Positions 48,298-56,060 of a stretch of DNA of 56,060 nucleotides are shown piece after piece. How positions within the stretch are numbered: the stretch's first letter is position 1; each line of letters starts with the position of its first letter. The notes under the pieces are model-generated. The model did not search any database and was not told the DNA's origin. It was given only the letters and a program-made list of their open reading frames with translations. This stretch comes from an uncultured Anaerolineae bacterium. Lineage in GTDB: Bacteria > Chloroflexota > Anaerolineae > Promineifilales > Promineifilaceae. The translations under genes were made by a program, and so were the position numbers. The stretch is taken from NCBI GenBank assembly GCA_937943625.1, contig CALEAD010000011.1, positions 1 through 56,060 of the forward strand, given 5' to 3'.

Positions 48298-48798
48298 TTA
48301 TGCCAAAACGGCCGTCCACACAGCCCTGGGCAAGATGTGCACACCGGGCGGGGCGGATTGCCCCTGGGCCACGGTGTGGCCGAGGCAGGCGGCCATCACT
48401 GCCAGGGTCACGTCAAAGGCATTCAGGCTGTCGCCCCAGCCCGCCGTCAGGTTGAACATTGCCCCGCCCGCCAGCAGGTACACGGTACGGCCGTTGACGG
48501 CAAACGCCTCGACGTAGGGCAGCAGCGTTTCGTGCGGGTAGGCGCGCAGGGCGGTCACGTCTATTTCGTCCAGGTAAGCCACCACTTCATCCTGCACCGT
48601 GCTGGGGTTGCAGGTGGTGAGGAAAAGCTGCGCGCCGCGCGCCAGCAGCCCTTCCAGCAGGGGGATCATTTTCAGGTCCAGGTGGATGCTGCACGCCAGG
48701 CGCACGCCGGCCATGGATGGCCATTGCGCCATGGCGCGGTGCAGGCGCGGCAGGTGCCGCCGCGCCCAGGTCAGTTCTTGGGTGAGGATTTGGCTCAT
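48298..48798 (-). CDS. Miniature S-adenosylhomocysteine-hydrolase-like protein lacking the NAD domain
   Basis: This 166-residue protein looks like adenosylhomocysteinase from which the central Rossmann domain has been removed in frame. Residues 10-76 match the N-terminal catalytic region: WARRHLPRLH, SIHLDLKMIPLLEGLLARGAQ (H39 at the position of the family's CLHMT histidine) and CNPSTVQDEV. Residues 101-140 match the extreme C-terminal region: NGRTVYLLAGGAMFNLTAG. The ~200 residues between, which bind NAD and carry the catalytic Lys/Asp, are absent. It therefore probably cannot perform the redox-based SAH cleavage, but may bind adenosine-like ligands. It lies 76 nt after methylmalonyl-CoA mutase. 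ATG 48798 was chosen by alignment. Confidence 0.7.
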   Translation of the reverse strand: MSQILTQELTWARRHLPRLHRAMAQWPSMAGVRLACSIHLDLKMIPLLEGLLARGAQLFLTTCNPSTVQDEVVAYLDEIDVTALRAYPHETLLPYVEAFAVNGRTVYLLAGGAMFNLTAGWGDSLNAFDVTLAVMAACLGHTVAQGQSAPPGVHILPRAVWTAVLA

Positions 48799-48874
48799 GC
48801 GGGTGATTGTAGCAGAAATTTGGGGTGGAATGAGGCAAGCAACGGCCGTTTCTCCTACGCCCAATGAGATGAAG

Positions 48875-51058
48875 TTACTCCCCATGCCCCAAACGGCCGT
48901 TTAGCTCCTGCAACACCCGCTTCGCTGCAATCGGGATCACCGTGCCAGGGCCAAAAATGGCTGCCGCGCCGTGCGCGTACAGGTACTCGTAATCCTGCGC
49001 CGGAATCACGCCGCCGATGACCACCATGATGTCGGCGCGCCCCAGCGCCGCCAGTTCCGCCACCAGTTGTGGCAGCAGCGTCTTGTGCCCCGCCGCCAGC
49101 GAGCTGATGCCCACCACGTGCACGTCATTCTCCATTGCCTGCCGCGCCACCTCCGCCGGTGTCTGGAACAGCGGGCCAATGTCTACATCAAAGCCCAGAT
49201 CGGCAAAAGCGGTGGCCACCACCTTTGCTCCCCGGTCGTGGCCGTCCTGGCCAATCTTGGCCACCAAAATGCGCGGGCGGCGTCCCTCGCGCTGCGCGAA
49301 CTCGTCGGCCATGCGCCGCACTTCGGCAATTGCTTCCATTTCGCCATACTCTGCCCGGTAGACTCCGGCTATGGAGCGGATCACCGCCTGATGCCGCCCC
49401 CACACTTTCTCCAAGGCGCTGCTGATTTCCCCTAGGCTGGCGCGGGCGCGCGCCGCATGGACGGATAGCTCCAGCAGGTTGCCCTCGCCGGACGCTGCTG
49501 CCTCAGTCAATGCTTCCAGGGCGGCGTGCACAGCATGTTCGTCCCGATTGGCGCGTAGTTCTTGCAGGCGGGCAATTTGCGCCTGGCGCACGGCCGTATT
49601 GTCCACTTCTAGAATATCCAACGGCGCTTCTTCGGCCAGGCGGTACTTGTTCAGCCCCACCACCGTCTCCTGGCCAGAATCAATGTGCGCCTGGCGGCGA
49701 GCGGCCGCTTCCTCGATGCGCATCTTCGGCAGCCCCGTTTCCAGCGCCTTCGCCATGCCACCCAGCCCTTCCACCTCCGCGATGTGCGCCCAGGCGCGGC
49801 GCGCCAGCTCGTGCGTCAGCGTTTCCACGTAATAGGAGCCACCCCAGGGGTCTACCACGCGGGTGATGCCCGTCTCGTGCTGCAAATAGAGCTGTGTGTT
49901 GCGCGCAATGCGCGCGGAAAAATCGGTGGGTAGGGCAATGGCCTCGTCCAGGGCGTTGGTGTGCAGCGACTGCGTGTGCCCCAGGGCGGCGGCCATCGCT
50001 TCCAGGCAGGTGCGCGCCACGTTGTTGAACGGGTCTTGCTCTGTCAGGCTCCAGCCAGAAGTCTGGCAGTGGGTACGCAGCGCCATGCTTTTTTCGTCTT
50101 GGGGATTAAACTGCTTTACGATTTTGGCCCACAGTAGGCGGGCAGCGCGCATTTTTGCCACTTCCATGAAGTAGTTGAGGCCGATAGCCCAAAAGAAGGA
50201 AATACGCGGGGCAAATTCATCTATTTTCAGCCCGGCGCCAATACCGGCGCGCAGATATTCTAGCCCGTCAGCCAGGGTGTAGGCCATCTCGATGTCGGCG
50301 GTGGCGCCCGCCTCTTGCATGTGGTAGCCGGAGATGCTGATGGCGTTGAATTTGGGCATTTCGCGCGCGGTGTAGGCAAAGATGTCGCCGATGATGCGCA
50401 TGGAGGGGCCGGGGGGGTAGATGTAGGTGTTGCGCACCATGTACTCTTTGAGGATGTCGTTTTGGATGGTGCCCGTGAGCTGCGCATGGGGCACGCCCTG
50501 TTCCTCAGCGGCGACGATATAGAAGGCCATGATGGGAAGCACGGCGCCGTTCATGGTCATAGAGACGCTCATCTTGTCCAGTGGGATGCCGTCGAAGAGA
50601 ATTTTCATGTCCAGGATGGAATCAATTGCTACGCCTGCCTTGCCCACGTCTCCTACCACGCGCGGATGGTCGGAGTCGTAGCCGCGATGGGTGGCCAGGT
50701 CGAAGGCGATGGAGAGACCGTGCTGGCCAGCAGCCAGGTTGCGGCGGTAGAAAGCGTTGCTCTCTTCGGCGGTGCTGAAGCCGGCGTATTGGCGCACGGT
50801 CCAGGGCTGCACGGCGTACATGGCGGGGTATGGCCCGCGCAGGTAGGGGGGAATGCCGGCGGTGAAGCCGAGGTGTTCCATATGGTTGAGGTCGGCGGGG
50901 GTGTAAAACGGCCGTACCGGAATCTGCTCCAGTGTTTGCCAGACAAATTCTTCGGCGGGGCGGCTTGTTTCTGCCTGTACCTGTGCCCGCCACTGGTCGT
51001 AGCTTTGCTTTTCCACCTGGGGGATGTAGTTGAGTTTTGTGAAATTGGGGTTTTTCAT
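48875..51058 (-). CDS. scpA: Methylmalonyl-CoA mutase, single-chain
   Basis: This 727-residue enzyme interconverts methylmalonyl-CoA and succinyl-CoA using adenosylcobalamin. The N-terminal TIM barrel (RPFYTPADL..., [53 protein letters not shown]) is complete. The C-terminal cobalamin domain has the DxHxxG motif with H607 ([10 protein letters not shown]) and [10 protein letters not shown]. All residues for a homodimeric enzyme are on one chain. The start at 51058 (MKNPNFTK) is ATG; a TTG 9 nt upstream is possible. MeaB is encoded nearby, and a biotin carrier at 34960 could serve the preceding propionyl-CoA carboxylase. Confidence 0.95.
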   Translation of the reverse strand: MKNPNFTKLNYIPQVEKQSYDQWRAQVQAETSRPAEEFVWQTLEQIPVRPFYTPADLNHMEHLGFTAGIPPYLRGPYPAMYAVQPWTVRQYAGFSTAEESNAFYRRNLAAGQHGLSIAFDLATHRGYDSDHPRVVGDVGKAGVAIDSILDMKILFDGIPLDKMSVSMTMNGAVLPIMAFYIVAAEEQGVPHAQLTGTIQNDILKEYMVRNTYIYPPGPSMRIIGDIFAYTAREMPKFNAISISGYHMQEAGATADIEMAYTLADGLEYLRAGIGAGLKIDEFAPRISFFWAIGLNYFMEVAKMRAARLLWAKIVKQFNPQDEKSMALRTHCQTSGWSLTEQDPFNNVARTCLEAMAAALGHTQSLHTNALDEAIALPTDFSARIARNTQLYLQHETGITRVVDPWGGSYYVETLTHELARRAWAHIAEVEGLGGMAKALETGLPKMRIEEAAARRQAHIDSGQETVVGLNKYRLAEEAPLDILEVDNTAVRQAQIARLQELRANRDEHAVHAALEALTEAAASGEGNLLELSVHAARARASLGEISSALEKVWGRHQAVIRSIAGVYRAEYGEMEAIAEVRRMADEFAQREGRRPRILVAKIGQDGHDRGAKVVATAFADLGFDVDIGPLFQTPAEVARQAMENDVHVVGISSLAAGHKTLLPQLVAELAALGRADIMVVIGGVIPAQDYEYLYAHGAAAIFGPGTVIPIAAKRVLQELNGRLGHGE

Positions 51059-51120
51059 GTTTTTCAAAAACCTGATGGGTTTAGTTGCACATTCTGCGCC
51101 TCTAATGGTAGTCTACAATT

Positions 51121-52509
51121 TCAACCTTGCAAAGTGGGCGTGCGCCGCAGCCCGCGCGGGTAATGGTTTTTGACCAGCCCACTGACGCGCTTGCCCCAGC
51201 CCAGTCCATATCCATCTACGGCAATCAGTACCCAGCCGTCTGGCCCGCTGTGCGCAATGGGTTGGCCTTGCAGGTAGGCGTGCAGCAGGGGATCGTCGGG
51301 GGTGAAGTCAATCGCCTGGTTTACGTCAACGGCCGTTAGCGCCAGCGCCAGTGCGTGATGAGGTATCAGGTGGTTTTTGCCCAGCTCTGCCAGGGGGAGC
51401 CCATGGCGCAAGAGGTACAGGCCGGTTGTGTCTGGGGTGGTTGGCGGGAAGAGGTGCAGGAAACGGCCGTTGACCATCCCAATGCGCCCCTCTTCGAACT
51501 TCACGCGCAGCGTCTCTTGCGCAAATGCGCGCCACAGCGCCGATTGCGTTGGCCGTCCGCTCCAGGTCGGGCGCAACGGCCGTTCATCCCCCTCCTTTTG
51601 CAACAGCGCCACAAAATGCCCCTCACCGGCAAACAGGTGCGGCCACAGGCGTGTGCAGCGCGCCAACTGTGCCCTGTCAGGCAGTGGCACATCGGCGGGC
51701 AGCCATTCTGGCCGGCCAGCAGCAAAGCCGGCAAAGCGGGGCGGATCAATCAGGCGAAAGCCCGGGCGCTCAGCCAGAAAACGGCCGATTGTCCCCTCAT
51801 TCTCCTCTGGCGAAAACGTACAGGTGGCGTAGGCCAGAATTCCCCCTGGGCGTAGCAAAGAGGCGGCGCTTTGCAGCACGGTCGTTTGCCGGCGCGCGCA
51901 CGCCAGCACGATTTCATCACTCCACGCAAAGCCTCCCTGCTTGCGAAACATGCCCTCGCCGGAGCACGGCGCATCCAGCAGCACGCGGTCAAACACAGGG
52001 CCAAAACGCGCTGCCAATTGTGGCGGTGCACTGCTCGTAATCAGCGTGTGTCGCGCTCCCCAGCGCTCCAAATTCTCTGCCAGGTCGCGCGCGCGGCTGC
52101 GCGACACATCATTGGCCACCAGTAGACCCTGATCATGCATGCGCGCAATCAGGTGCGTGGCCTTGCCCCCTGGCGCGGCGGCCAGGTCCAGCACCCATTC
52201 CCCTGGCTGCGGGTCCAACAGGGCAGCGACGGCCATAGCGGAAGGTTCTTGCAGGTAAAACAGCCCGGCGGCGTGGTAAGGGTGGCGGCCTGGGCGCTCC
52301 TCATCCGCCAGGCGAAAACCTGCCGGTTCATAGTCGCCCACCGGCGTAAGTGGGAAGGGGGATTTGCTGCTAAAATCGGCGGTGCTGATTTTGAGCGTAT
52401 TGATGCGCAGTCCCACCTGCGCGGCCTGTGCGTAGCTGGCGGCAAAGGCGTCGTATTCTGCGCCGAGCAGGTGCGCCATTTTTTGCCTGAATGCGTGGGG
52501 AAGTGACAT
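51121..52509 (-). CDS. rsmF: RsmF/NOL1-NOP2-Sun-family RNA m5C methyltransferase
   Basis: This 462-residue protein methylates cytosine C5 in rRNA or tRNA. The SAM fold has VLDLAAAPGGKATHL, ANDVSRSRARDLAENLERWG, and the two catalytic cysteines in DAPCSGEGMFRK and YATCTFSPEENEGTI. A C-terminal ~150-residue part (FFEEGRIGMVNGRFLHLFP...GWVLIAVDGYGLGWGKRVSGLVKNHYPRGLR) resembles the RsmF/PUA-like tail. Such RsmF-type enzymes modify 16S C1407. The target here is inferred. It lies upstream of the mutase in the same direction, 62 nt apart. Confidence 0.92.
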   Translation of the reverse strand: MSLPHAFRQKMAHLLGAEYDAFAASYAQAAQVGLRINTLKISTADFSSKSPFPLTPVGDYEPAGFRLADEERPGRHPYHAAGLFYLQEPSAMAVAALLDPQPGEWVLDLAAAPGGKATHLIARMHDQGLLVANDVSRSRARDLAENLERWGARHTLITSSAPPQLAARFGPVFDRVLLDAPCSGEGMFRKQGGFAWSDEIVLACARRQTTVLQSAASLLRPGGILAYATCTFSPEENEGTIGRFLAERPGFRLIDPPRFAGFAAGRPEWLPADVPLPDRAQLARCTRLWPHLFAGEGHFVALLQKEGDERPLRPTWSGRPTQSALWRAFAQETLRVKFEEGRIGMVNGRFLHLFPPTTPDTTGLYLLRHGLPLAELGKNHLIPHHALALALTAVDVNQAIDFTPDDPLLHAYLQGQPIAHSGPDGWVLIAVDGYGLGWGKRVSGLVKNHYPRGLRRTPTLQG

Positions 52510-52683
52510 GGTGAACGTGAGCCGTGAATTGCGAGCCGATTATGGCTAACGGACGGCGGACAAACCGTAACAAAAATGAACCAGACCTGCCAATGCCTTT
52601 CCGCAGCCGATTACTATCAAAGTGCTGAATCGCCTACCTCAATTTCTAAAAACAGTGTGCTGCGGAGGTGGTTTCGAGTTAAC

Positions 52684-52711
52684 AAAAAAGCCCCCGAAAG
52701 GGGGCTTTTTT
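52684..52711 (-). terminator. Terminator of tRNA-Glu
   Basis: A seven-base-pair stem (AGCCCCC/GGGGGCT) with a TTTC-type loop is flanked by A6 and T6, so it can work in both directions. On the minus strand it follows the tRNA by 33 nt. Confidence 0.85.
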
Positions 52712-52743
52712 CTTGTTTCTGTTGCTGCTCAAGGTTTTCATTA

Positions 52744-52816
52744 TGCCCCGTAGGGGACTCGAACCCCTGTTTTAGCCTTGAGAGGGCTACGTCCTGGGCC
52801 GCTAGACGAACGGGGC
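52744..52816 (-). tRNA. tRNA-Glu, anticodon CTC
   Basis: The minus strand folds as a full cloverleaf. The acceptor stem GCCCCGT pairs with ACGGGGC, the D stem GTCT with GGAC, the anticodon stem TAGCC with GGCTA around loop CTCTCAA, and the T stem AGGGG with CCCCT around TTCGAGT. The anticodon is CTC, decoding GAG as glutamate. The discriminator base is A. CCA is not encoded. Its promoter and terminator are both visible, so it is a single-gene unit. Confidence 0.96.
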
Positions 52817-52831
52817 GACAAGACAGTGCGG

Positions 52832-52860
52832 ATTCTAACAAACGGCCGTTTCCCTGTCAA
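52832..52860 (-). promoter_or_regulatory. tRNA-Glu promoter with ACGGCCGT palindrome in its spacer
   Basis: On the minus strand, consensus TTGACA (52860-52855), a 17-bp spacer and TAGAAT (52837-52832) give a start ~8 nt before the mature tRNA 5' end. The spacer contains AAACGGCCGTTT. Confidence 0.8.
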
Positions 52861-52911
52861 CCGGTTTGGCGGCTGAAGGTCTGATGGTGGGAAACGGCCG
52901 TGCTGCCTTCC

Positions 52912-54783
52912 TTAATTTCCTGTGGTGTACCACACCAGCAGCCGCGCGGCATAGTGCCCCCCGCCCGGTTCCCGCTCATAGGCCATGACGCGGCGATGCT
53001 GATTGCCGCTAAAGCCGGGAGCCGGCTTAACGATGAACGTCAGGGCAGACTGTCCCTGTACCCAGTTGGGGTGGTTGACCAGTTCCTGCACAATCGGCCC
53101 CAGGTTGGGCGTATGCCGCCTGGTAGGCATGTGCCAGTTGTCAGTCGCAGGCACATGCCACCAAACCCAGGCCTGCGTAAGGGGGGAAAGCTGGTCTGGT
53201 CTGTTGGCGGGCGTGAACGTGGGGGATGCAGGATTATAATGGCCGTACAATCGGAGCTGTAACGGGATTCCCACATAAGTCCCATCCAACGTCAACTCCA
53301 AAACGGCGCGCACGATGGTTGCCCCGGCGGGAATGTCCACGTTGCTGTAGCGGAACCCACTGACGATTTGCGCCCCGTTGTGGCAATGCCCCAGGTAGAT
53401 TTCGTAATAAGTTGTGCTGAAGTCGCACAAAAGCACTGGGTTGGGGCCGGCGTCATCGCTGGCGATAGCAATAGAGCGGACCAGGCTGGGCGGCCCATTG
53501 GCCATGACGAAAACGACTGCGTCAGCAGCCACGCTTTGCCTGGAGCCTGAGGCAATTGGCGTGTCGTAAAGGCGGACCCATTGGTCTAGTGCCGGGTTTC
53601 CTGTGCGCTGGCTGAAGTTGTAGCGTCCCAGGTAGGCCCACTGACGGACGCCTGGCGTAAGATGGAAACGGCTTTGGTCAATAGCGGCGCTCAAGACGCG
53701 GTTACTTTGGCGAATTTCGTAATAAGCCAGGGTCGTGGTGCTTTCTCGGCTGGGGATGTAGGCGTAAACGTCGTAGTACCCAAGCAGGTCTGCCGTGTAC
53801 ACGCGCCATTCGGTATAGGCATGAGCGGGGGCATTGCGGTTATAAAAATGGGTGGCCTGCCCTTCGGGGCCAAAACAGTAATCATTCCCTGCATTCGCGC
53901 AGAGGCGCAGCTGCCAGCCAGGGCCGGAATAGGAGAAACGGCCGTCGTAAAAGTCATCCACAATCAGCCGCTCAGGGTGGCTGAAATCTGGAATAAGCGG
54001 TGGATCGGGGTTGGGTACTAATGGGGTTCCGGTCGGGTACGAACACCGGCCGGGAGCAGTTGAAGTAATACTTGGAATGTCCCGCCACACATTCATGCTG
54101 GCTGGTCGCCCACCTGGTACTGGGGCTGTTTCCCAAGGATCTGGGATGTTACCCTCCCAACCATAAGGGTTCACAGGGTAAAATCTTGAAGGTACAGTTG
54201 GGTCTGATGAAACATGCCACTTTTGCAACTCGAAATGCAAATGGGGACCGGAAGTTCTCCCTGTGTTTCCGCTAATCCCAATTACATCTCTTGAGGTCAC
54301 GTTTTGTGAAACTTCAACCATCAGTACGCTGAGATGACCATATCGTGTCAAATAACGTTCCTGGTTTGGCAGGGTCACTTCTATTTCTGCAAGTAATCCC
54401 AGGCCCGTACGGCGATTTTCTGAATTACTCCAGCCTGCATGAACAATCTGACCGTCATGAGCAGCCAGAACATAATCATAAAACAGGCCATAATCAATTC
54501 CTGCATGACCGCTGTATCTAGCACAGGGGTTATTATCAGGATCTATTTGCCTGGTACCATCGCGATTGACAACGCTATTTCCCATATCTGGTGGTTGTGT
54601 GGCTGTATATCGGGTAGGGAATTCATGGTCAAAAACAGCGTTCATGGTTTTTGTACCATAATATGGCGGTGACATGAATGGGGCGGGATCTTGCGCTTGG
54701 GCCAGAGGAACAAGTAACGCAAAGGTTAACAAAATTAGCAGACCTATTGCTGTTAACTTAAATTTCCAGGCTGAATTACCCAT
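52912..54783 (-). CDS. Secreted M23 peptidase with C-terminal beta-sandwich domains
   Basis: This 623-residue protein has a signal peptide (LTAIGLLILLTFALLVPLAQA) and an M23 endopeptidase domain at ~90-190 with H93 and D97 (GHAGIDYG), H150 (YGHLS), and H181/H183 (GPHLHFEL). After a Pro-rich linker comes a golvesin/xylanase-like domain (~265-420; FSYSGPGWQLRLC...VAADAVVFV) and a DNRLRE-like beta-sandwich (~420-620; ATIVRAVLELTLDGTYVG). It should hydrolyse or bind cell-wall material outside the cell. The 5' half of the gene is more AT-rich and lacks the ACGGCCGT word, unlike most of the window. It is preceded by the TolB-like lipoprotein gene, 24 nt away. Confidence 0.87.
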   Translation of the reverse strand: MGNSAWKFKLTAIGLLILLTFALLVPLAQAQDPAPFMSPPYYGTKTMNAVFDHEFPTRYTATQPPDMGNSVVNRDGTRQIDPDNNPCARYSGHAGIDYGLFYDYVLAAHDGQIVHAGWSNSENRRTGLGLLAEIEVTLPNQERYLTRYGHLSVLMVEVSQNVTSRDVIGISGNTGRTSGPHLHFELQKWHVSSDPTVPSRFYPVNPYGWEGNIPDPWETAPVPGGRPASMNVWRDIPSITSTAPGRCSYPTGTPLVPNPDPPLIPDFSHPERLIVDDFYDGRFSYSGPGWQLRLCANAGNDYCFGPEGQATHFYNRNAPAHAYTEWRVYTADLLGYYDVYAYIPSRESTTTLAYYEIRQSNRVLSAAIDQSRFHLTPGVRQWAYLGRYNFSQRTGNPALDQWVRLYDTPIASGSRQSVAADAVVFVMANGPPSLVRSIAIASDDAGPNPVLLCDFSTTYYEIYLGHCHNGAQIVSGFRYSNVDIPAGATIVRAVLELTLDGTYVGIPLQLRLYGHYNPASPTFTPANRPDQLSPLTQAWVWWHVPATDNWHMPTRRHTPNLGPIVQELVNHPNWVQGQSALTFIVKPAPGFSGNQHRRVMAYEREPGGGHYAARLLVWYTTGN

Positions 54784-54807
54784 GTGATATCCTCCTTACA
54801 ACTCTAC

Positions 54808-56055
54808 TTATGGGAATTTAGGACTCCAAAACGGTCCTTTGCTGATATGGAATTTCGGCAATACTTGTCTTATTATGCCCGCTTCCAAATCAGATATATA
54901 AATTCCTGACATTTCTGGGTAATCGTTTTGCTTTGCTAAAACAACCTCTCGTCCATCAGGTGACCAATCATGATGATGTGATAGAAACAAGTTGCTAGAG
55001 GATGTGGTCATGATGGTTTTGATAGGTACTCCCTCACGATCAATAAGGTTATAAGTGACAATGAGGTGTTCTTGATCTTGATAGTTGTTAATGATGTATT
55101 CGATGTACCAACCATCAAACCGCCAACGAAAAGGCCCCAATAAAATCATGCCATCATCTGGATCTGGTTCGGCAAATAATAGGCGTAGGTTGGAGTTTGC
55201 GCTTATATCATAAATGTACAAACGGTTTCTTCCATCGTTATCTTGTCCGCTTATTAGAATCGCGTTTCCTTGTGGGGACAACTTGCCAGAGGCAGACCCT
55301 GCCTTTAATTCAGGCAACTCGATCGTACGGAGCAATTGTCTATTCAGCGGCTCAGGACAAACTAGCTCAAGAGAAAGCGTTTCAAATCGCTGAGATTGTG
55401 GGTCGGAATGCCAATAAATCATTAAACAATCACTACCTGACACAAAATCAAATCCACCTAATATCACCCAATAATTGAGAGGGAGTTCCACTAACGCTAA
55501 GGGATTATCATTATAGAGATCGGATACAAAAAGGTGGTTTCCTGCCACATAAGCTATCTTTTCTCCGTCAGGCGAAAAGTGCAATATTTGGATGTTCCGG
55601 CCGTAATAATCCTCTGGTTCTGGGTTATCTAATTGGCTTATACGTCGCAATCCAGACCCGTCGCTATTTATTTGATACCACTGGTCACTTTCCGGCCATT
55701 GCTCTTGACAATATATTGAACCTTCTCTGGGTGGGCATGGGTTGCCGGCAAATAAAATAGGCCAGACGGCCCCTGGGATGGGTGTAAAGGTGGGTTGAAT
55801 CGTCGGCGTCGGAGAAGGCTCGCGTGTCCAGGGGGGGAGCGCCGGGTCAGGCGTGGGCGTGGTGGGGTATGGCGTTGTTGTGGGCACAGGGGGCGCGGTA
55901 GAACTGGGGGTTGGTTCGACCACCTCTGTAGGCGTGGCGGAGATGGAGACGATTTCTGCCGCAGGGTCAGTTGGCCCAATTTCCCCCGGTGTGCAGCCGG
56001 ATGCCAGCAGCAAGGCGAGGATGATCAGAAGGGATTTTGTATTGTGTATTTTCAC
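54808..56055 (-). CDS. Lipoprotein with Thr/Pro linker and TolB-like propeller
   Basis: This 415-residue lipoprotein has a signal ending LLLASGC (C21), a long Thr/Pro-rich linker (~35-95), and a propeller domain (~95-415) with TolB-like strands such as LHFSPDGEKIAYVAGNHLFVSDLY and HHDWSPDGREVVLAKQNDYPEMSGIYISDL. Cysteines C105, C114, C207 and C232 may form disulfides. It starts at GTG 56055, only 5 nt from the window edge, so the ribosome-binding site cannot be seen, but the signal peptide looks complete. It is AT-richer than its neighbours and has no ACGGCCGT word. It is probably cotranscribed with the M23 protein. Function is unknown. Confidence 0.78.
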   Translation of the reverse strand: MKIHNTKSLLIILALLLASGCTPGEIGPTDPAAEIVSISATPTEVVEPTPSSTAPPVPTTTPYPTTPTPDPALPPWTREPSPTPTIQPTFTPIPGAVWPILFAGNPCPPREGSIYCQEQWPESDQWYQINSDGSGLRRISQLDNPEPEDYYGRNIQILHFSPDGEKIAYVAGNHLFVSDLYNDNPLALVELPLNYWVILGGFDFVSGSDCLMIYWHSDPQSQRFETLSLELVCPEPLNRQLLRTIELPELKAGSASGKLSPQGNAILISGQDNDGRNRLYIYDISANSNLRLLFAEPDPDDGMILLGPFRWRFDGWYIEYIINNYQDQEHLIVTYNLIDREGVPIKTIMTTSSSNLFLSHHHDWSPDGREVVLAKQNDYPEMSGIYISDLEAGIIRQVLPKFHISKGPFWSPKFP

Positions 56056-56060
56056 GTTAC

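Noticed and set aside
1..56060. CRISPR array
   Set aside because: The many ACGGCCGT copies and intergenic repeats are dispersed, not regularly spaced with spacers, and no cas genes are present.

Overview
This 56 kb window is a chromosomal segment of a bacterium that I infer to be a Chloroflexota member (Anaerolineae/Ardenticatenia-like). The inference rests on Chloroflexus-type CtaB, on lipoproteins built from paired 'FGxP...VQYF' modules, on several TolB-like and M23 surface proteins with Pro/Thr-rich linkers, on methylmalonyl-CoA mutase with MeaB, and on overall gene style. No rRNA, phage, transposase or CRISPR array is visible. There is one tRNA gene, tRNA-Glu(CTC).

Layout. 0.4-7.3 kb: fatty-acid oxidation, with an acyl-CoA ligase, a convergent M14 carboxypeptidase, and acyl-CoA dehydrogenase followed by EtfB and EtfA, which pass electrons from the dehydrogenase. 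7.8-14.3 kb: RsgA, a lipoprotein, an SDR oxidoreductase, a Lon-like protease, a Nudix hydrolase and a LysM lipoprotein. 14.5-24.3 kb: cell envelope and shape, with a GT4 glycosyltransferase plus polyprenyl-phosphate sugar transferase pair, then mreB-mreC-mreD-PBP2-GT4. 24.3-29.1 kb: a cNMP-domain histidine kinase, aspartate-semialdehyde dehydrogenase, a GT2 glycosyltransferase and a small CBM48 protein. 29.5-35.5 kb: uvrA-rsmE, a membrane NfeD protease and a biotin carrier protein. 35.5-44 kb: a large DUF2723 membrane protein, a glutaredoxin/sigma-region-4-like pair, ctaB, a tiny membrane ORF with its own terminator, a TolB propeller with a degenerate M15-like domain, and an M23 lipoprotein. 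44-52.5 kb, minus strand: nitroreductase, GroES, glutaredoxin, MeaB, META lipoprotein, a miniature SAH-hydrolase-like protein, methylmalonyl-CoA mutase and an RsmF-like methyltransferase. 52.7-56 kb: tRNA-Glu, a secreted M23 protein and a TolB-like lipoprotein in a more AT-rich block.

The most striking global signal is a palindrome centred on ACGGCCGT (often AACGGCCGTT). By eye it occurs about 75 times, mostly inside genes, and resembles a cyanobacterial HIP1-type highly iterated palindrome. Intergenic gaps hold several families of short interspersed repeats. One is a MITE-like ~144 bp element with 11-bp terminal inverted repeats GGCATGGTTCA/TGAACCATGCC. Other points worth a second look are a SAH-hydrolase-like protein lacking its NAD domain, an inactivated peptidase domain, two candidate leaderless promoters, and a cluster of arginine substitutions in the UvrA Walker B strand.
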